The position numbers and the translations under genes are program-made. Of a stretch of DNA of 64,000 bases, positions 49,716 through 60,900 are shown in pieces. How positions within the stretch are numbered: position 1 is the first letter of the stretch; the number at the start of each line of letters is the position of its first letter. The stretch comes from Rothia aeria (GTDB lineage Bacteria > Actinomycetota > Actinomycetes > Actinomycetales > Micrococcaceae), in NCBI GenBank assembly GCA_002355935.1, contig AP017895.1, forward strand, positions 744,001 through 808,000, given 5' to 3'. The notes under the pieces were generated by a model. That model saw only the letters and a list, made by a program, of their open reading frames with translations, did no database searches and was not told where the DNA came from.

Positions 49716-49729
49716 TAAGGATATCCTTA
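49716..49729. promoter_or_regulatory. DtxR/IdeR-like palindrome in the AT-rich gap
   Basis: TAAGGATATCCTTA, perfect palindrome. Lies 394 bases from the molybdopterin fusion and 363 from the DUF6493-like gene; which it controls is unclear. The gap 49323-50091 is AT-rich and has no convincing gene. Confidence 0.4.
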
Positions 49730-50091
49730 TTGTGTGAGATAAGGTATTTTATATTTACTTCATAAACTATTGCAAGTGTAAGTTTTTAATATTCCTGTGG
49801 TTTCTTGTGGACTTGAAACTTTATTCAGAAAATATAAAGATATGCTTTATTCTATAGCAGTAAAAATGTATATATTATTATATTTCTTGCCCATAACCCA
49901 CAGTCAGAGAAGACACCCGCACGCCCTAAGCCACAGGATATACGCCGCCTACAGCCCCGGGCAGGAGGAGCCTGCGTCAAGCCACACAAAACACCACAGG
50001 TTCGGCAGCAGTGACCGCCCCCGGCGTATCCAGGCGAGCTGAACCCTATAATGAACGAGACACCGCCCCGCCCACCCTCTAGGAACAATAA

Positions 50092-52474
50092 ATGAGCAGC
50101 GAAAAAGACCTCCGAGCTTCTTTCAAAACCTTCATACAGGACCTGCCCCAGCTTGTTGCAGAAAAAGGCCTTGAACAGGTATACGACCTCTACAAAGCCA
50201 ACGGTTATGACAGCTTAACCATAGGGGACAGCCCCCAAAGCCAAGTGGACCTTCTGGCAGGGCCATGATCCACTGGCACAATAACGGGTTCTTCCGGCTG
50301 GCCGAGCTCTACGACGGGGTGCAGCTGGAACACAACGACGACTACTTCCTGGCGCTCATGAACCTTAACACCCCACTGCGGCAGGCACTGCTACGCCACG
50401 ACCAGCAACTACGCGACGAACTGCTGTGGCAGCTGCTCACCGTAGAAGGCACCCCCGAGAACTCGCTCACGAATATAGATAAGTTCATGCCAGGAACCAC
50501 CTGGCAGGAAGATTTGCTCACCGCCACCCACGAAGGGCTGATCCCCAAAGAACGCCTTCTAGATGCCTGCCTTGACGCATTAGCGCGGGACTTCGCCGCC
50601 TACCGTGCCGGATGGTTCTCCCGCATGTACACTGCCCTGACCCCCACCGCCGCAGAATCAGCCCAGCGGCAGGGTGCGCTCGTGAACCTGCTCGGCTCAT
50701 CTGTGGGAGCGACCGTCACCCTGGCGGTCAAACAGCTCTTAGCGGTGCACCGGGCAGGGCTTCTTGACACGGATCGATTCATCCACGGATGCGCCCCGGC
50801 GCTTTTAACAACCAAAGCGAACGCATTAGCGGTACTAAAAATCCTGGAATCCGCATGCGCCACAGGCGGGGACGGGCCGGTCACCGAACTGGCCCTTACC
50901 GCGCTGGGACACACCCACCCGCAGGTGCAGGTGGCCGCCGCACAACTACTGGTACGGTGCAACGCAGCCGAAACACTGCACCAGCACGCGCAGAGCCTCA
51001 GCCCGGTGGCCCGGCAGGAGCTGGAAGAGGCCGGGCTGCTGACAAACACAGAAGAAGAAACCGCGCAGCATACGGCGGGTCTCGAAGAATCCTATCCGGT
51101 GCCTGCCTCACCCGCGCAGCCAGTAACCCCATTCAGCCAGCAAGACGCCTACGCGCGCACCCTGCACGCCATGCAAGAGGCTGTGCAGGGGCTGGAGAGC
51201 GAGCTGCTGTTCCACTGGCTCATGAGTGAAAACCGCGACACCTCAGTGCTGAAACCCCTCACCCGGCAGGCGGAAGAGAGGATACGCGAGCACCGTGCAG
51301 GGCATCAGATCGCATACCTCATCCTCAGCGCCCTAGAGCCGGAAAACTCAGCTGTACAAGAATATGAGCAGCACCTAGCGCATGAAAAAACACCCGTGAA
51401 CCAGCGCATCCGGGAAATCGGTGAGCGCCTTCGCCAAAACGCCCATACGCCCTGCTGGCCACCCCCACAGACACCCACGGGTGGGTAGACCCCACAATAT
51501 TTATGCAGCGGCTAACCCACAATATTTCTACCGGCGCAGACATCCTGGAACAGGATTTTACGCAGGCAATGCTGCGCCTGAACCAGGGCGATCAGGCGAC
51601 GCACCAGACGCTCATAAACGCCCTGGAAGAAATCAAGCGCACCGCCGATGCTGCGGGCCGATACGCACCATACTTTGCCCGTGCCCGTACCACACTCAAA
51701 GACGCGGGGAAGCCTCCTCACATTCTTGAGAACATCAAGGTGAGCTGGAGCTACCGTGAAAGCGACACGAAACGCCCCAGCGGCAAACCCGAAGTCGTGT
51801 GGTGGAGCCCCACCGTACACCTGCCCAAAGTACGCGAAGAGCACACACCGGAAGAAAAATATCTGCTCACCCTGCACTACGCAGTCATGAGCTGCGAACA
51901 GCTGGCCCTCACCTGCCCCTCCTCCACGGCACCCGTGGCAGTCGGCCTGCTAGAACAGTGGGTCTTCTTCGACGAAGAAGACCACTATATGCACAATATG
52001 GCGCGCCTTCTGAGGAGCCACCCGGGCACATGGGACTCTTTGAGTGCGCAGGCGCTTGCGGTACTGGCCAACTCAAAACACCAGGTAGACCGTGCCGGAG
52101 CCGCAGAGCTGCTGGCGGACACCCTCGGCGACCGGCTCTCCTATCAAGACGCCATTGCGGGGTTCGCGCAGGCGGCCCCGGCGCTAATGTTCACCCGGTG
52201 GGCGCATACCTTCGAGGACATGGCGGCGCTAACCCCGCGCATCACCCTGCGGTTTTTAGACGGGCTGCTGCCGCACTGTGAGCGCACCCAGCACGGGATG
52301 GGGAAGCTGCTGGGAGTATACACACAGGAATACTTACGCGTTCACGGCGCGAAGCATAGCGCGAATAAATCCCCGCAGCTAAGCCCCGAGATGATCGCAT
52401 GGTTAAACGGTTTTAAGGGTTCCTCGCAGGCGGCGAAACACGCGCGCACAATCCTTAAAGCTGCTGACTCATAA
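50092..52474 (+). CDS. DUF6493-like repeat protein (two frameshifts)
   Basis: Large helical protein, about 795 residues when corrected. ATG 50092 follows AGGAA and begins MSSEKDLRASFKTFIQDLPQ. A base is missing between about 50220 and 50262. The main part has EGLIPKERLLDACLDALARDFAAYRAGWFSRMY and HEAT-like helical repeats. Another base is missing near 51440, after which YALLATPTDTHGWVDPTIFMQRL is readable, a segment typical of the DUF6493 family. It ends with a helical C-terminal part. Function of the family unknown. The exact position of the first break is uncertain. Confidence 0.65.
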
Positions 52475-52514
52475 CCCCCGCCTTGCGGAATGAGGCGCAG
52501 CCGCGTGCCGTAGA

Positions 52515-54019
52515 TTAGCCCGCCGACGGTTGTTGTGCGGCACCGGGGGACCCGTCCTTTGGTGCGGTGCTTTTAGCCTCCTGTGCTGGCGGCACCACCG
52601 GCAGCATACCTGTTGTCAGACGCACCTGCGCCGTTTTCCGGGCCTTTAATGCTGCGATCTGCTCCTTCTGCGACGGCTGCTGATCAGCCGATGCGCCCTG
52701 CCGCCGGAACGCCCTCTTAATGGCCGCCGCCCACAGCGGGAACAGCAGCACCGTAAACGCCCCACCGGCCACCAGCAGGGAAGCGGTCGCATCCTCAAGC
52801 AGCCCACTACCGGTAGCAATAGTTGTTACCGCCACAATAATGGGCAGGCCCGCCGCCGAATACAGGGCCAGCTCAATCTTCTCACTGGTAGAACGCAGCT
52901 CCGAACCGGTATCCGTGAAACGCTCAGCCACAAACACCGGCAGCCCGCGGGCCAGCAAAATACCCGCCACAACCAGCAGCAGCACCAGCGGGAAACGCGC
53001 CACCACCGACGGGTCAATTGCCATGCCGCTCACCACAAAAAGAGCGGAATCAGAAACGAAAACCCCACCGTCTCAAGGCGGCGCGTCATCAAATGTAACG
53101 CCCCCACCGGCGTGAGCGAACGCAAAATAATGCCCGCCGCAAAGGCCCCGAGCACCGCATCCAGCCCAAAAAGCGCCGCGAACATGATGAGGGTGGCCAG
53201 CAGAAACATGGCCAGACGCAGGATCGTCTGGCTGGTCGTATTCGCCTCAGCCGCCATAATCTGCCGCAGCCCCGGCACCTTCTCAAACAGGCGGTGCGGA
53301 ACAATGGCAGTCACCACCGCAACCGCCATAAACCCCAGCAGAATCAGAATCGCCAGCCCCGGTGAATGAGAAGATAACAGCAGCGACATCGCAAAAATAG
53401 GGAAAAGCTCGCCAACGGCACCGTGCACCAGCACCGCATTACCCACCCGGGTACCCGCCGCACCATGCGACTTAAGCATAGGCAGCAGCGTACCTAAAGC
53501 CGTGGAACTCAGCGCAATACCCACCGCAATATAGGTGTTAAAACCCTTAGTGAAACCGGTAATAAGCGCCGCCCCCAGCACCCCCAGCCCAAAACACACG
53601 CACCAGGTGGTGATAGCACTGCGGCCCTGCCGACCGCGCAACGATTTCACATCAATCTCAAACCCGGCAATGAGGAACAGCATCCCCAACCCCAGCTCTT
53701 TCAGCAGCGGAATACCGCCGTCACTGCCGGAAGCCAGACCCAGCACATTAGGGCCGATCAGCATCCCAAAAATAAGCAGAAACACAACATCCGGGATGCG
53801 TTTGCCAATCAGCCGCGATATAACCGGGGACACCAGCGCCACAAGAGAAACCCAGAAAATAGAAACATACTGGGCGGTACCCTCAACACTGGTGCTTTCG
53901 GCGGCGGCACCAGAAGCCACCAGCACCTGCGAAGCACCCGTGACGCCGTGCGCAGCAACACCGGCGGCGAGCGAACCGACCGAGCCAAGCAACCCAGTAA
54001 CGCCGAACAGCACAGACAT
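52515..54019 (-). CDS. Cation:proton antiporter, CPA2/KefB-like (frameshift)
   Basis: Membrane antiporter, about 501 residues. Helices with VVFLLIFGMLIGPNVLGL, LGMLFLIAGFEIDVKSL (the Asp-containing ion-binding type helix) and ALSSTALGTLLPML are typical of the Na/H exchanger family. A base is missing in a T-run near 53038: PLFF-VVSGMAIDP is restored. The C-terminus is a charged, Gln/Pro-rich cytosolic tail with no TrkA-N domain. N-terminus hydrophobic with an unusual Gly/Ala/Val-rich first stretch. Confidence 0.82.
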
Positions 54020-54281
54020 GAAACCTCACAAGAAATAGGGCAGGGGGCAATCAGCCAGCCTTAAGTGTGGCACAGCCCCGGCGAGCATGCATATTTACGG
54101 GTGCCCCACAGCAGCCTTGCGCATCCGCTGAGACGCGGATATGCCTCAGGATGCTGAGCTAATATATCCTGACTAGTATCTTTAACCTTTAACCCGACGC
54201 GCAGCACACACAGCGCACCGGGCTGGGCTGAGGCTCAGCATCTACGTTCTGATTCGACTACGCAGGCACACAGGAGGCAAT

Positions 54282-55361
54282 ATGCCCGCAGAAACCACCG
54301 CCAAACGCGAGGCTGGTGTAGATTTAGCTCGCGCATTCGCCCTGCTGCTGCTGGTGATGCCCGTGAGCGTAGCACTGAACCTGGTGCCGGAGAACCGGCT
54401 GCACTGGCTGGGCAGCGTGCCGCCCGCCGCGAATACGCTACTCGCTGCACTCCTTGGCATTAGCGCATACCTGTACGCCAGGAGGGTGACGTTTCCCCAA
54501 TTTTTTGCCAGCACCGTGGTGCGCGCCATCGCATTCTTCGTGCTCGGGTGGCTGCTCGCCCAAGGACGCGCCTACCAGCCGATGGCAGCCCACGCCGAAT
54601 TCCCGATCCTATACGACCTGCTCATCCCGTTCGCCGTGCTGACCCTGCTCACCACACTGTTCGTATACTCGCCGCTGTGGGTGCAGGCTGCGCTGACAGC
54701 ACTCGCCAGCCCCGCCATTCCCTTCACCTACGAGCAGCTGGTAAACCGGGGCTGGGCCGCCGACGACTGGCTGAGCCGCACCATCCCCGCCCTGTTTAAC
54801 GAGTACACCGGCACCGTGCTGCACAGCGGATTGAAGATGCTCTGGCAGGTGGGGCTGGGCATACTGCTGTGGCGCGCCTACGAGAAGCTGGGCCCTAAAA
54901 TTGGGGTGCCCGTCGGCCTGCTGGGGCTGGGTGCGGCAGTGCTGTTCTGGGTGAACCCGAAGGCACAGTCGGGGGTGCTGGCGTGGCCTACAACATTGAG
55001 CATTGTGGGGGTGGCCGGGGTGCTGTACGTGTGCGCTGAGGCGGCTCGGGTGCTTGCCGGGCGCGGTGCGATACTTGAGCCGTTCGCACGGGTGGGGCGC
55101 ATGAGTCTGAGCGCATCCATTGTGATACTTCTGGCGGCAGTGCATGGAGGCACCTACCTGGTGCAGCTAGTCGCCGGTGCTGAATACCGTGCCCCGCTGG
55201 AAGGCACATGGCTGACATACCTGTACTGGGTGGGGTTCCTAGCACTGGCCTGGGGTGCGGGTGCGCTTTTCACCTGGCTGTGGCAGAAGCTGCTGAGCAA
55301 CAGCACGCTCTCACGCGGACCGATTGAATGTGTGCTCGCCCTCATGAGCGGGCGGGGGTAG
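54282..55361 (+). CDS. Multispanning membrane protein, DUF418/acyltransferase-like
   Basis: 359 residues, about nine to ten helices. Early segment AGVDLARAFALLLLVMPVSVA resembles the first helix of DUF418/DUF1624 proteins, and the end SRGPIECVLALMSG is like the R-G-P-x-E tail of DUF418. Those families are poorly characterised; some are acyltransferase relatives. Start ATG 54282 preceded by AGGAGG (54270-54275). No partner gene. Confidence 0.6.
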   Translation: MPAETTAKREAGVDLARAFALLLLVMPVSVALNLVPENRLHWLGSVPPAANTLLAALLGISAYLYARRVTFPQFFASTVVRAIAFFVLGWLLAQGRAYQPMAAHAEFPILYDLLIPFAVLTLLTTLFVYSPLWVQAALTALASPAIPFTYEQLVNRGWAADDWLSRTIPALFNEYTGTVLHSGLKMLWQVGLGILLWRAYEKLGPKIGVPVGLLGLGAAVLFWVNPKAQSGVLAWPTTLSIVGVAGVLYVCAEAARVLAGRGAILEPFARVGRMSLSASIVILLAAVHGGTYLVQLVAGAEYRAPLEGTWLTYLYWVGFLALAWGAGALFTWLWQKLLSNSTLSRGPIECVLALMSGRG

Positions 55362-55862
55362 GGTCCGAACTCGGCGGCTACAGCCCCGACGACCTCAGCC
55401 TCGTTCGCACAGACTGACCACACGCGCCCTCGACCCACAAGAGACCGAACGCCTCGATTCATCTGGATGGACGCCCATACAGCGAGGCCACTACGAGCAC
55501 ACCGTTACCCTCCGCCCAGGGCGATGACGAGCGTTGCTGCTGCCAGCAGGAGGCAGGTCGTCAACCTCGCCGAAAATAGGCGGCCCGAGATGTGTCGACG
55601 AATGCATAAATATCTCGAACACGGCCCATCTCAACGGCCCAATTTGCTGTAACTTTCAATATTTTTAGCGGTTCAAGGCCAGCGCAGCACAAAAGGGTTA
55701 TTCACGAGGTGTAGGTGAAGATGTGTCCCGCGACAAATGGATCTGTCCAGATGCCGTAGAACCCATCCCAACACCCTTAGTGCCAAGGCTACGGAAGCCT
55801 GGCACCATCGACACCACATATTGTGAACGCTTCACCACACCGATAACCTAAAAGAAAGATAA
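55362..55862. other. Gene-poor junction before the IS remnant
   Basis: 500 bases without a supported gene. Includes an imperfect hairpin (GTGCCAAGGCT...AGCCTGGCAC, 55780-55804). Composition differs from the coding flanks. Probably old recombination debris. Confidence 0.35.
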
Positions 55863-56132
55863 ATGATCGAAGCATCATCCCGAACACACCTTGAGGGACA
55901 CGAGAAGTTGATGAACGCATTCACACGTGACGATTTTGTGGCGTCGTTCAATGCCACGCTCAAGAATGAGAGGGTCCATCGGATGGTGTACCTCACGAAG
56001 GATAAGGCGGTTAGGGATATTGCCTCGTGGATAGAGCTGAGATACAACCATGTCTGCCTTCACTCAGCCCTGGGATATCGCACCCCGAACGAAGTCGAAC
56101 GCGATTTCCTGGACCTGAAGAAGGCAGCCTGA
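55863..56132 (+). pseudogene. IS3-family transposase remnant (OrfB C-terminus)
   Basis: The last about 75 residues read FVASFNATLKNERVHRMVYLT, then ASWIELRYNHVCLHSALGYRTPNEVERDFLD, the end of an IS3-type integrase-core transposase. The catalytic N-terminal part (DDE) is missing; the first 20 codons have no resemblance to transposase. No inverted repeats recognised. Immediately precedes an orphan toxin fragment in the same reading frame. Confidence 0.8.
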
Positions 56133-56177
56133 AGCACAAAACAAGCACCGTCCGAAAAACACCCAGCAGTCCATATT

Positions 56178-56489
56178 GTGGGTCACCAGTTCGGTGGGCC
56201 ACCGGAAGAGATCAACATGGTCGCGATGCTGAAAGAGGTCAACCAGAATCCGCGCCACAACACAATGGAATCTTACAAGAAGTTCGAGCAGGAAGTGGCG
56301 GACAACCCAGACGGATTCAATAACCTGGTTATTGAATTCCAGTACCCAGACCCCGCTGACCCCACGAAGCTCACCAAAACCGAACGAGTCCCAGAAAAGT
56401 TCGAGGTAAAATGGACGACTGCCGCTGGAGAGGCGGACTCGAGGCCATTCGAGAATCTTCCGCCACAGAAACGGGTAGGGGTAAACTGA
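56178..56489 (+). pseudogene. Orphan C-terminal part of a DNA/RNA non-specific endonuclease toxin
   Basis: 103-residue frame opening at GTG 56178. HQFGGPPEEINMVAMLKEVNQ and the following W/F-rich strands (FEVKWTTAAGEADSRPFENL) match the C-terminal half of NucA-type nuclease toxins of polymorphic secretion systems. The catalytic D-x-G-H should precede HQFGGP; here the in-frame codons read PAVHIVGH after the IS3 stop, so the motif looks lost or altered. No delivery domains. TGA overlaps the next gene by one base. Confidence 0.6.
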
Positions 56490-57034
56490 TGTCAATTACG
56501 CAGGGTAACCAGGGCAATTCGGTTGTTTTGAAATTTGAGGGTTTGTTGCGTGACTGGTTAGTAGATGAAGGTGGAGTCCGGGTCGATATTGATTATCATG
56601 CGACCCACCGGACGGGCCGTGTGAAGGTGTGGCTGATGTGCGGAGAAGAGCGAAAGTCTGTTCATCTCCCTCGTGAGGTGAGTTTCGCGATGCATGATAT
56701 TCGTGGTTCTCAGGTGGATCAGCATCGGGGTGCGTGGTTGTACTCGCATTTTTGGATGGAGGCTGCTGAGGGGGTGCTGCATCAGGACGCGGACTGGATG
56801 CGTGAACCGGTCATTAGTGCGAGTCCGATTGTTGGTGCGGATGCGGTTGTTGAGCTGGAGTACTATCCGCGGGATCCGGAGTGGATTCCGGAGTGGATGA
56901 CAGCCAAGATAGCGGAGTATCACGAGGAGGAGGCCCGGGAGTGCCAGAAGACCGACACTGAGGCTGCCCAGGCTGAGGGCAATGGCGCTGGTGAGCCGAG
57001 TTCGGGTAGGGGCGGCCGCTCTGCTATTGAGTGA
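56489..57034 (+). CDS. Putative immunity protein of the nuclease toxin
   Basis: 181 residues from ATG 56489, overlapping the toxin stop (TGATG), the usual toxin-immunity coupling. Soluble, acidic, Trp/Tyr-rich (ADWMREPVISASPIVGADAVVELEYYPRDPEWIPEWM) with a disordered Glu/Ala/Gly tail. No named family recognised; the role is inferred from position. Confidence 0.5.
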   Translation: MSITQGNQGNSVVLKFEGLLRDWLVDEGGVRVDIDYHATHRTGRVKVWLMCGEERKSVHLPREVSFAMHDIRGSQVDQHRGAWLYSHFWMEAAEGVLHQDADWMREPVISASPIVGADAVVELEYYPRDPEWIPEWMTAKIAEYHEEEARECQKTDTEAAQAEGNGAGEPSSGRGGRSAIE

Positions 57035-57232
57035 GCGGGAGAATTACGTGAGTGAGGCGCGGGAGCCCGATGCCGTAGCGTCCTCGGGTGATTACTACAC
57101 GATGCTGGAGTCGGCGCCGGAGGTCGATCCCGCCAGCGGGGTTAGCCTGGCGGCGTGACGAATACGCTGGCACACACGGTGTCTCTCCGATAATCTGGTG
57201 CCTACCAGCCACCAACAGAGAGAAACCAGCCC

Positions 57233-57712
57233 GTGAAGTACTTTGCATACATAGTAGTGGGAAGGACTGGATATGACGGATTCGATGTCCCCCAAACTCC
57301 GCAGTCTTTCGCCGATGATACCGAGCAGCGCCTTACTGAGCCCGACTTTTTGGAGGGTTATAAACGTTATGCCCTCGTGGTGTGGGCGCTGCCTGAGGGT
57401 GTGGATCATGTGGATGATGTTCCACGTGACTCTGTTGCGCTCTCCAACTATATGCAGTGCGGCGGTTCCACGCAGGCGATGACGGTTGAGGTGCGTGTGA
57501 CCCAGGAAGACGGGTCTTATGAGCATTATGTGGTTGCGCGCAAACCCGTGGCAGACCCGGATGCGTGGACCACTATCACGTATAACAATACGCCCTTACA
57601 GGTGCACCCTGAGGAGGTTTTCACCGGCGAGCAGGCGGCACCTGTTTTCCGCGCCTATATTGAGGACGGCGTGATTCCGCCGCGCGAGTTGCTGCGTACA
57701 CTGGATATTTAG
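57233..57712 (+). CDS. Unknown small protein next to the toxin island (possible immunity protein)
   Basis: 159 residues from GTG 57233. Soluble, acidic, alpha/beta-like (MKYFAYIVVGRTGYDGFDVPQ, YKRYALVVWALPEGVDHVDD, EEVFTGEQAAPVFRAYIEDG). Not recognised. Position after the toxin/immunity pair and before a tRNA suggests an accessory gene. The preceding 57035-57232 gap holds only a 37-codon frame (57048-57158) I would not call. Confidence 0.5.
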   Translation: MKYFAYIVVGRTGYDGFDVPQTPQSFADDTEQRLTEPDFLEGYKRYALVVWALPEGVDHVDDVPRDSVALSNYMQCGGSTQAMTVEVRVTQEDGSYEHYVVARKPVADPDAWTTITYNNTPLQVHPEEVFTGEQAAPVFRAYIEDGVIPPRELLRTLDI

Positions 57713-57759
57713 ACTTTCGACTCGGCCCAGTGGGGACCCGGGCAGAAGGCACATACAGC

Positions 57760-57788
57760 AAACCCCTGAAGATTACTCTCAGGGGTTT
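57760..57788. terminator. Terminator at the end of the island
   Basis: AAACCCCTGA pairs with TCAGGGGTTT. It can also end tRNA-Pro transcription on the minus strand. Confidence 0.75.
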
Positions 57789-57796
57789 AGGGTTGG

Positions 57797-57870
57797 TCGG
57801 GATGACAGGATTTGAACCTGCGACCTCGTCGTCCCGAACGACGCGCGCTACCAAGCTGCGCCACATCCCG
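57797..57870 (-). tRNA. tRNA-Pro (anticodon CGG)
   Basis: On minus: acceptor CGGGATG/CATCCCG, anticodon loop TTCGGGA with CGG, T-arm GCAGGTTCAAATCCTGT. 74 bases. Its 3' end faces the accessory island, a common integration point, but I see no duplicated attachment sequence. Confidence 0.95.
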
Positions 57871-57974
57871 GGGTTACTTCTCGGTACAGCACCGTAAGCA
57901 ACTCAATAAGGATAGCCCATACCCTCGTCAAGCGCAAACAAAACAGCAACCCCAGGACGTGAGACAGCGTGAGG

Positions 57975-60900
57975 CTACTTCATGCCGCGAAACCGGTACA
58001 CAAACGCCGCCATTGCGTCGCGGTGAATCGGCTCAACCGGGCGGAACGTCCCATCACCCCAGCCGCGCGTAATACCTTTCGACGCCAGCCACGTAATCTC
58101 CCGATAGAACGGGTCGGAGGGGCGGACATCCCTAAACGGTGACTGCTGCGGGGCGTTAAACTGTGGCGAGTTGGCGTAACGGTAGAAGAACGCCGCCATC
58201 GCCTCACGGCTCACCGGCTCGTGCGGGCGGAACGTCCCGTCACCCCAGCCGCGCGTAATACCTTTTGACGCCAGCCACGTAATCTCCCGATAGAACGGGT
58301 GTGACGGGTCCACATCCTTAAACGGAGACACCACCGGAGGCGTGAAATCGGGTGCCCCCGCCATACGGTAGAAGTAGGCGGCTATCGCTCCACGCTCAAT
58401 ATTCTCCCCGGGCGGTAGGTGCCATCCGGCCAGCCCCTGGTGATGCGCTCAGCAGCCAGCCACTCAATCTCGGTGTAGAACGGGTGGGCCGGGCCCACAT
58501 CCCTAAACCGGTGAGAAGCCGGTGGGGCGGGGGCGGGGTTTGACGGCCCAGCCGAGCCGCTCCTCGCCTCAAGAACCTGCGCCCGCTGAACCCGGGCGGA
58601 GGCCACCTGCGAGGTGTTCTGCGCCGCGGAAGTCGAGGGGTTATGCAGATGCAGCAGCAGCATCTTCGCGGAGGTGCCGCTGCGCAGGTGAGCCGTCACG
58701 GGCGCATCCGGTGAGTCCACGAACAGGGACGGGCCGGTGCCCTGCCCGCCGTCAAACCACAGGTTAGGGGTGTACGGGTTAAAACTCACCCAGTCGGTCT
58801 CGGAGACCGTCTGCCCCAGCAGCGGCAGGCTCGTGAGCACCCGGTACTGAAGAGGTTCAGAACCCTGCCGGGCCAGCCCCAGTGAAGAAGCGGCAACCGG
58901 TATGACTGCAACATTCGTATCGAACGTATTGGTGTCGATATCGCCCCACACACCATTGACCGGCAGCGCATCCACCTCACGGCTGGCACCCGCGCGGCGG
59001 GAGGAGAGCACCGCCACCGGGTAGTCCAGGCCTATCTGCCGTTTCACCTGAACCGAGTAATCCGCGTAGCCGTCGCTGTCCGTGTCAATCTCAACCTCAA
59101 TACCGTAGGCCGGGTGAGCGCATCCCAGTTGCCTCTTGTGGCCACGCCGAAAGAAATGACACCCCGGCCCTGGGAACTGCCTGAGGCACCCAACGCCGGA
59201 AGGTTAGACGAGGCACCCACGTACTGTACCGCCATTGCCCGCGCAGATGAGCTGCTGGGAGCCGGGCCAGACTCCTCATACCCCAGTTCGAAGGCGCCCA
59301 GCTGCGAAACGTACCCGTTACGTCGTACCGGTGTGCCCTCCGGCTTAATCCGGGCCGTCTGGGAGGTGCCAAACGTTAAGGAAGCTGAAGGGACCATGAG
59401 TTCCGACACCGGTTTTGGCGCGGCGTGCAGCGGCACCACCACGGTGGAGGAGCTGTCGGTGAGCGTCACATTGCCGCTGACTGAGCTAAGGTACTGGCGG
59501 TACCGGCCGCCCTGGTCCCGGGCCGTGCCCGCATCAAGAGTCTTCGCCAGTTTCTCGGGGTCAACCGTCACCGACACCCTAAACGTGGCCTTGGCGCCAG
59601 CGGCAACACTCACGCTTTCGGGGGTTTTGACCTGCACCCCGGCCGTGGTGGTGCGCGCATCAAAACCAACCCGGAACGTGCGCTGCTGCCCGCCTGCGTT
59701 CTCCACGGTCACCTCTTTCGTGACTGTTTTCGCCCCGGTCCCGGGGGCCACCTCAATCACCCCAAAAGATAGAGAGACCTGCTGGGGTTCTGGGTGTTGT
59801 ATGCGGTGGTTCGCTCATTGACGGCCGCCTGCGCATCCACCCGGCCAGCACCCACACGGTCCACACCCAGCCGTTCGCCCGAGATGGTGCGCACCTCCTG
59901 CGAGGCGGTGTTCATGATGCGCGCCTTCACCTGCTGCTGAGACAGAAACGGCTCTTTGCTCAGGATCTGCGCCGCAATACCGGCCACATGCGGGGTTGCC
60001 ATGGAAGTACCACTCAGACGGAACGGCTGGTTGCCGCTACCCGCACCTGCTGAATAAATATTCGTTCCGGGGGCGGCAACATCGGGTTTCACGAACCCGT
60101 CAGAACCGTGCACCCCGCGGGCGGATGAGGCCGCCAACATATCCGGGCCCTTCGCGGTAAGAGCCGTATTACGCCAGGCCGCCCCCAGCTCAATCTCCAG
60201 GGTTCCCGCCTTCACCGCCGGGTATAGTGTCTGGGCTGTTGCACGGCTTATCAGCACCCCCGGTATGGTGGTGCTTCCCGCGATGGGGCGGTCATCATTC
60301 TCTGGGGCCACCATGAGCACGCCTTTACCGTTAGCGGCGGCAACATTCGCGAACCGGCGGGCGGAATCGCATGACGGATCGGAGCCGGAAGCCTCCCAGT
60401 GAAGCATCACCCAGCGGCCGCCGAAATTCGTGCCCGTGAACGGTGCGCAGCCGGTCTTATTCGACTCGGGGGCCGCCGTGACGGTGCCGCTCACGCGCGC
60501 ATTATTGGAGGCAAACGTATACAACGTGGAGTAGCTGCCCGCATAGGCCCCGGCAACAGCGGAGGGCCCCTTCACCTCAAACCTGTCAGAGCGGGTGAGG
60601 GCACTCTCCGAATTCGCCACAGTTAACGCCGAGGGTTGTTCGCGGGCGCACCCATAATCGAGTACACGTCCCCCTGACTCAGATTCGCCTGCGCGTTACC
60701 GGCGGCAACCACCGCCAGCACCCCCTTATCAATCAGGCGCTGCAGCATCGTGTTTTCGGGGTCATCCACCGTTGAGTAGTCGCTGCCGAGGGAAAGGTTC
60801 ACAATGTTCGCACCATCCGAGAAGTCCCCGTCATTATTGGGGTCCAGGGCCCTATCTAGCGCCTGGCCGGTCATGGAGGAGCTGCCGCTGCACCCAAAGA

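Noticed and set aside
55467-55652. 61-codon frame in the junction before the IS remnant
   Set aside because: Basic, low-complexity product with no ribosome site and no recognisable family.
57048-57158. 37-codon frame after the putative immunity gene
   Set aside because: GTG start without a clear ribosome site and no recognisable content; it could be a remnant but I cannot support it.
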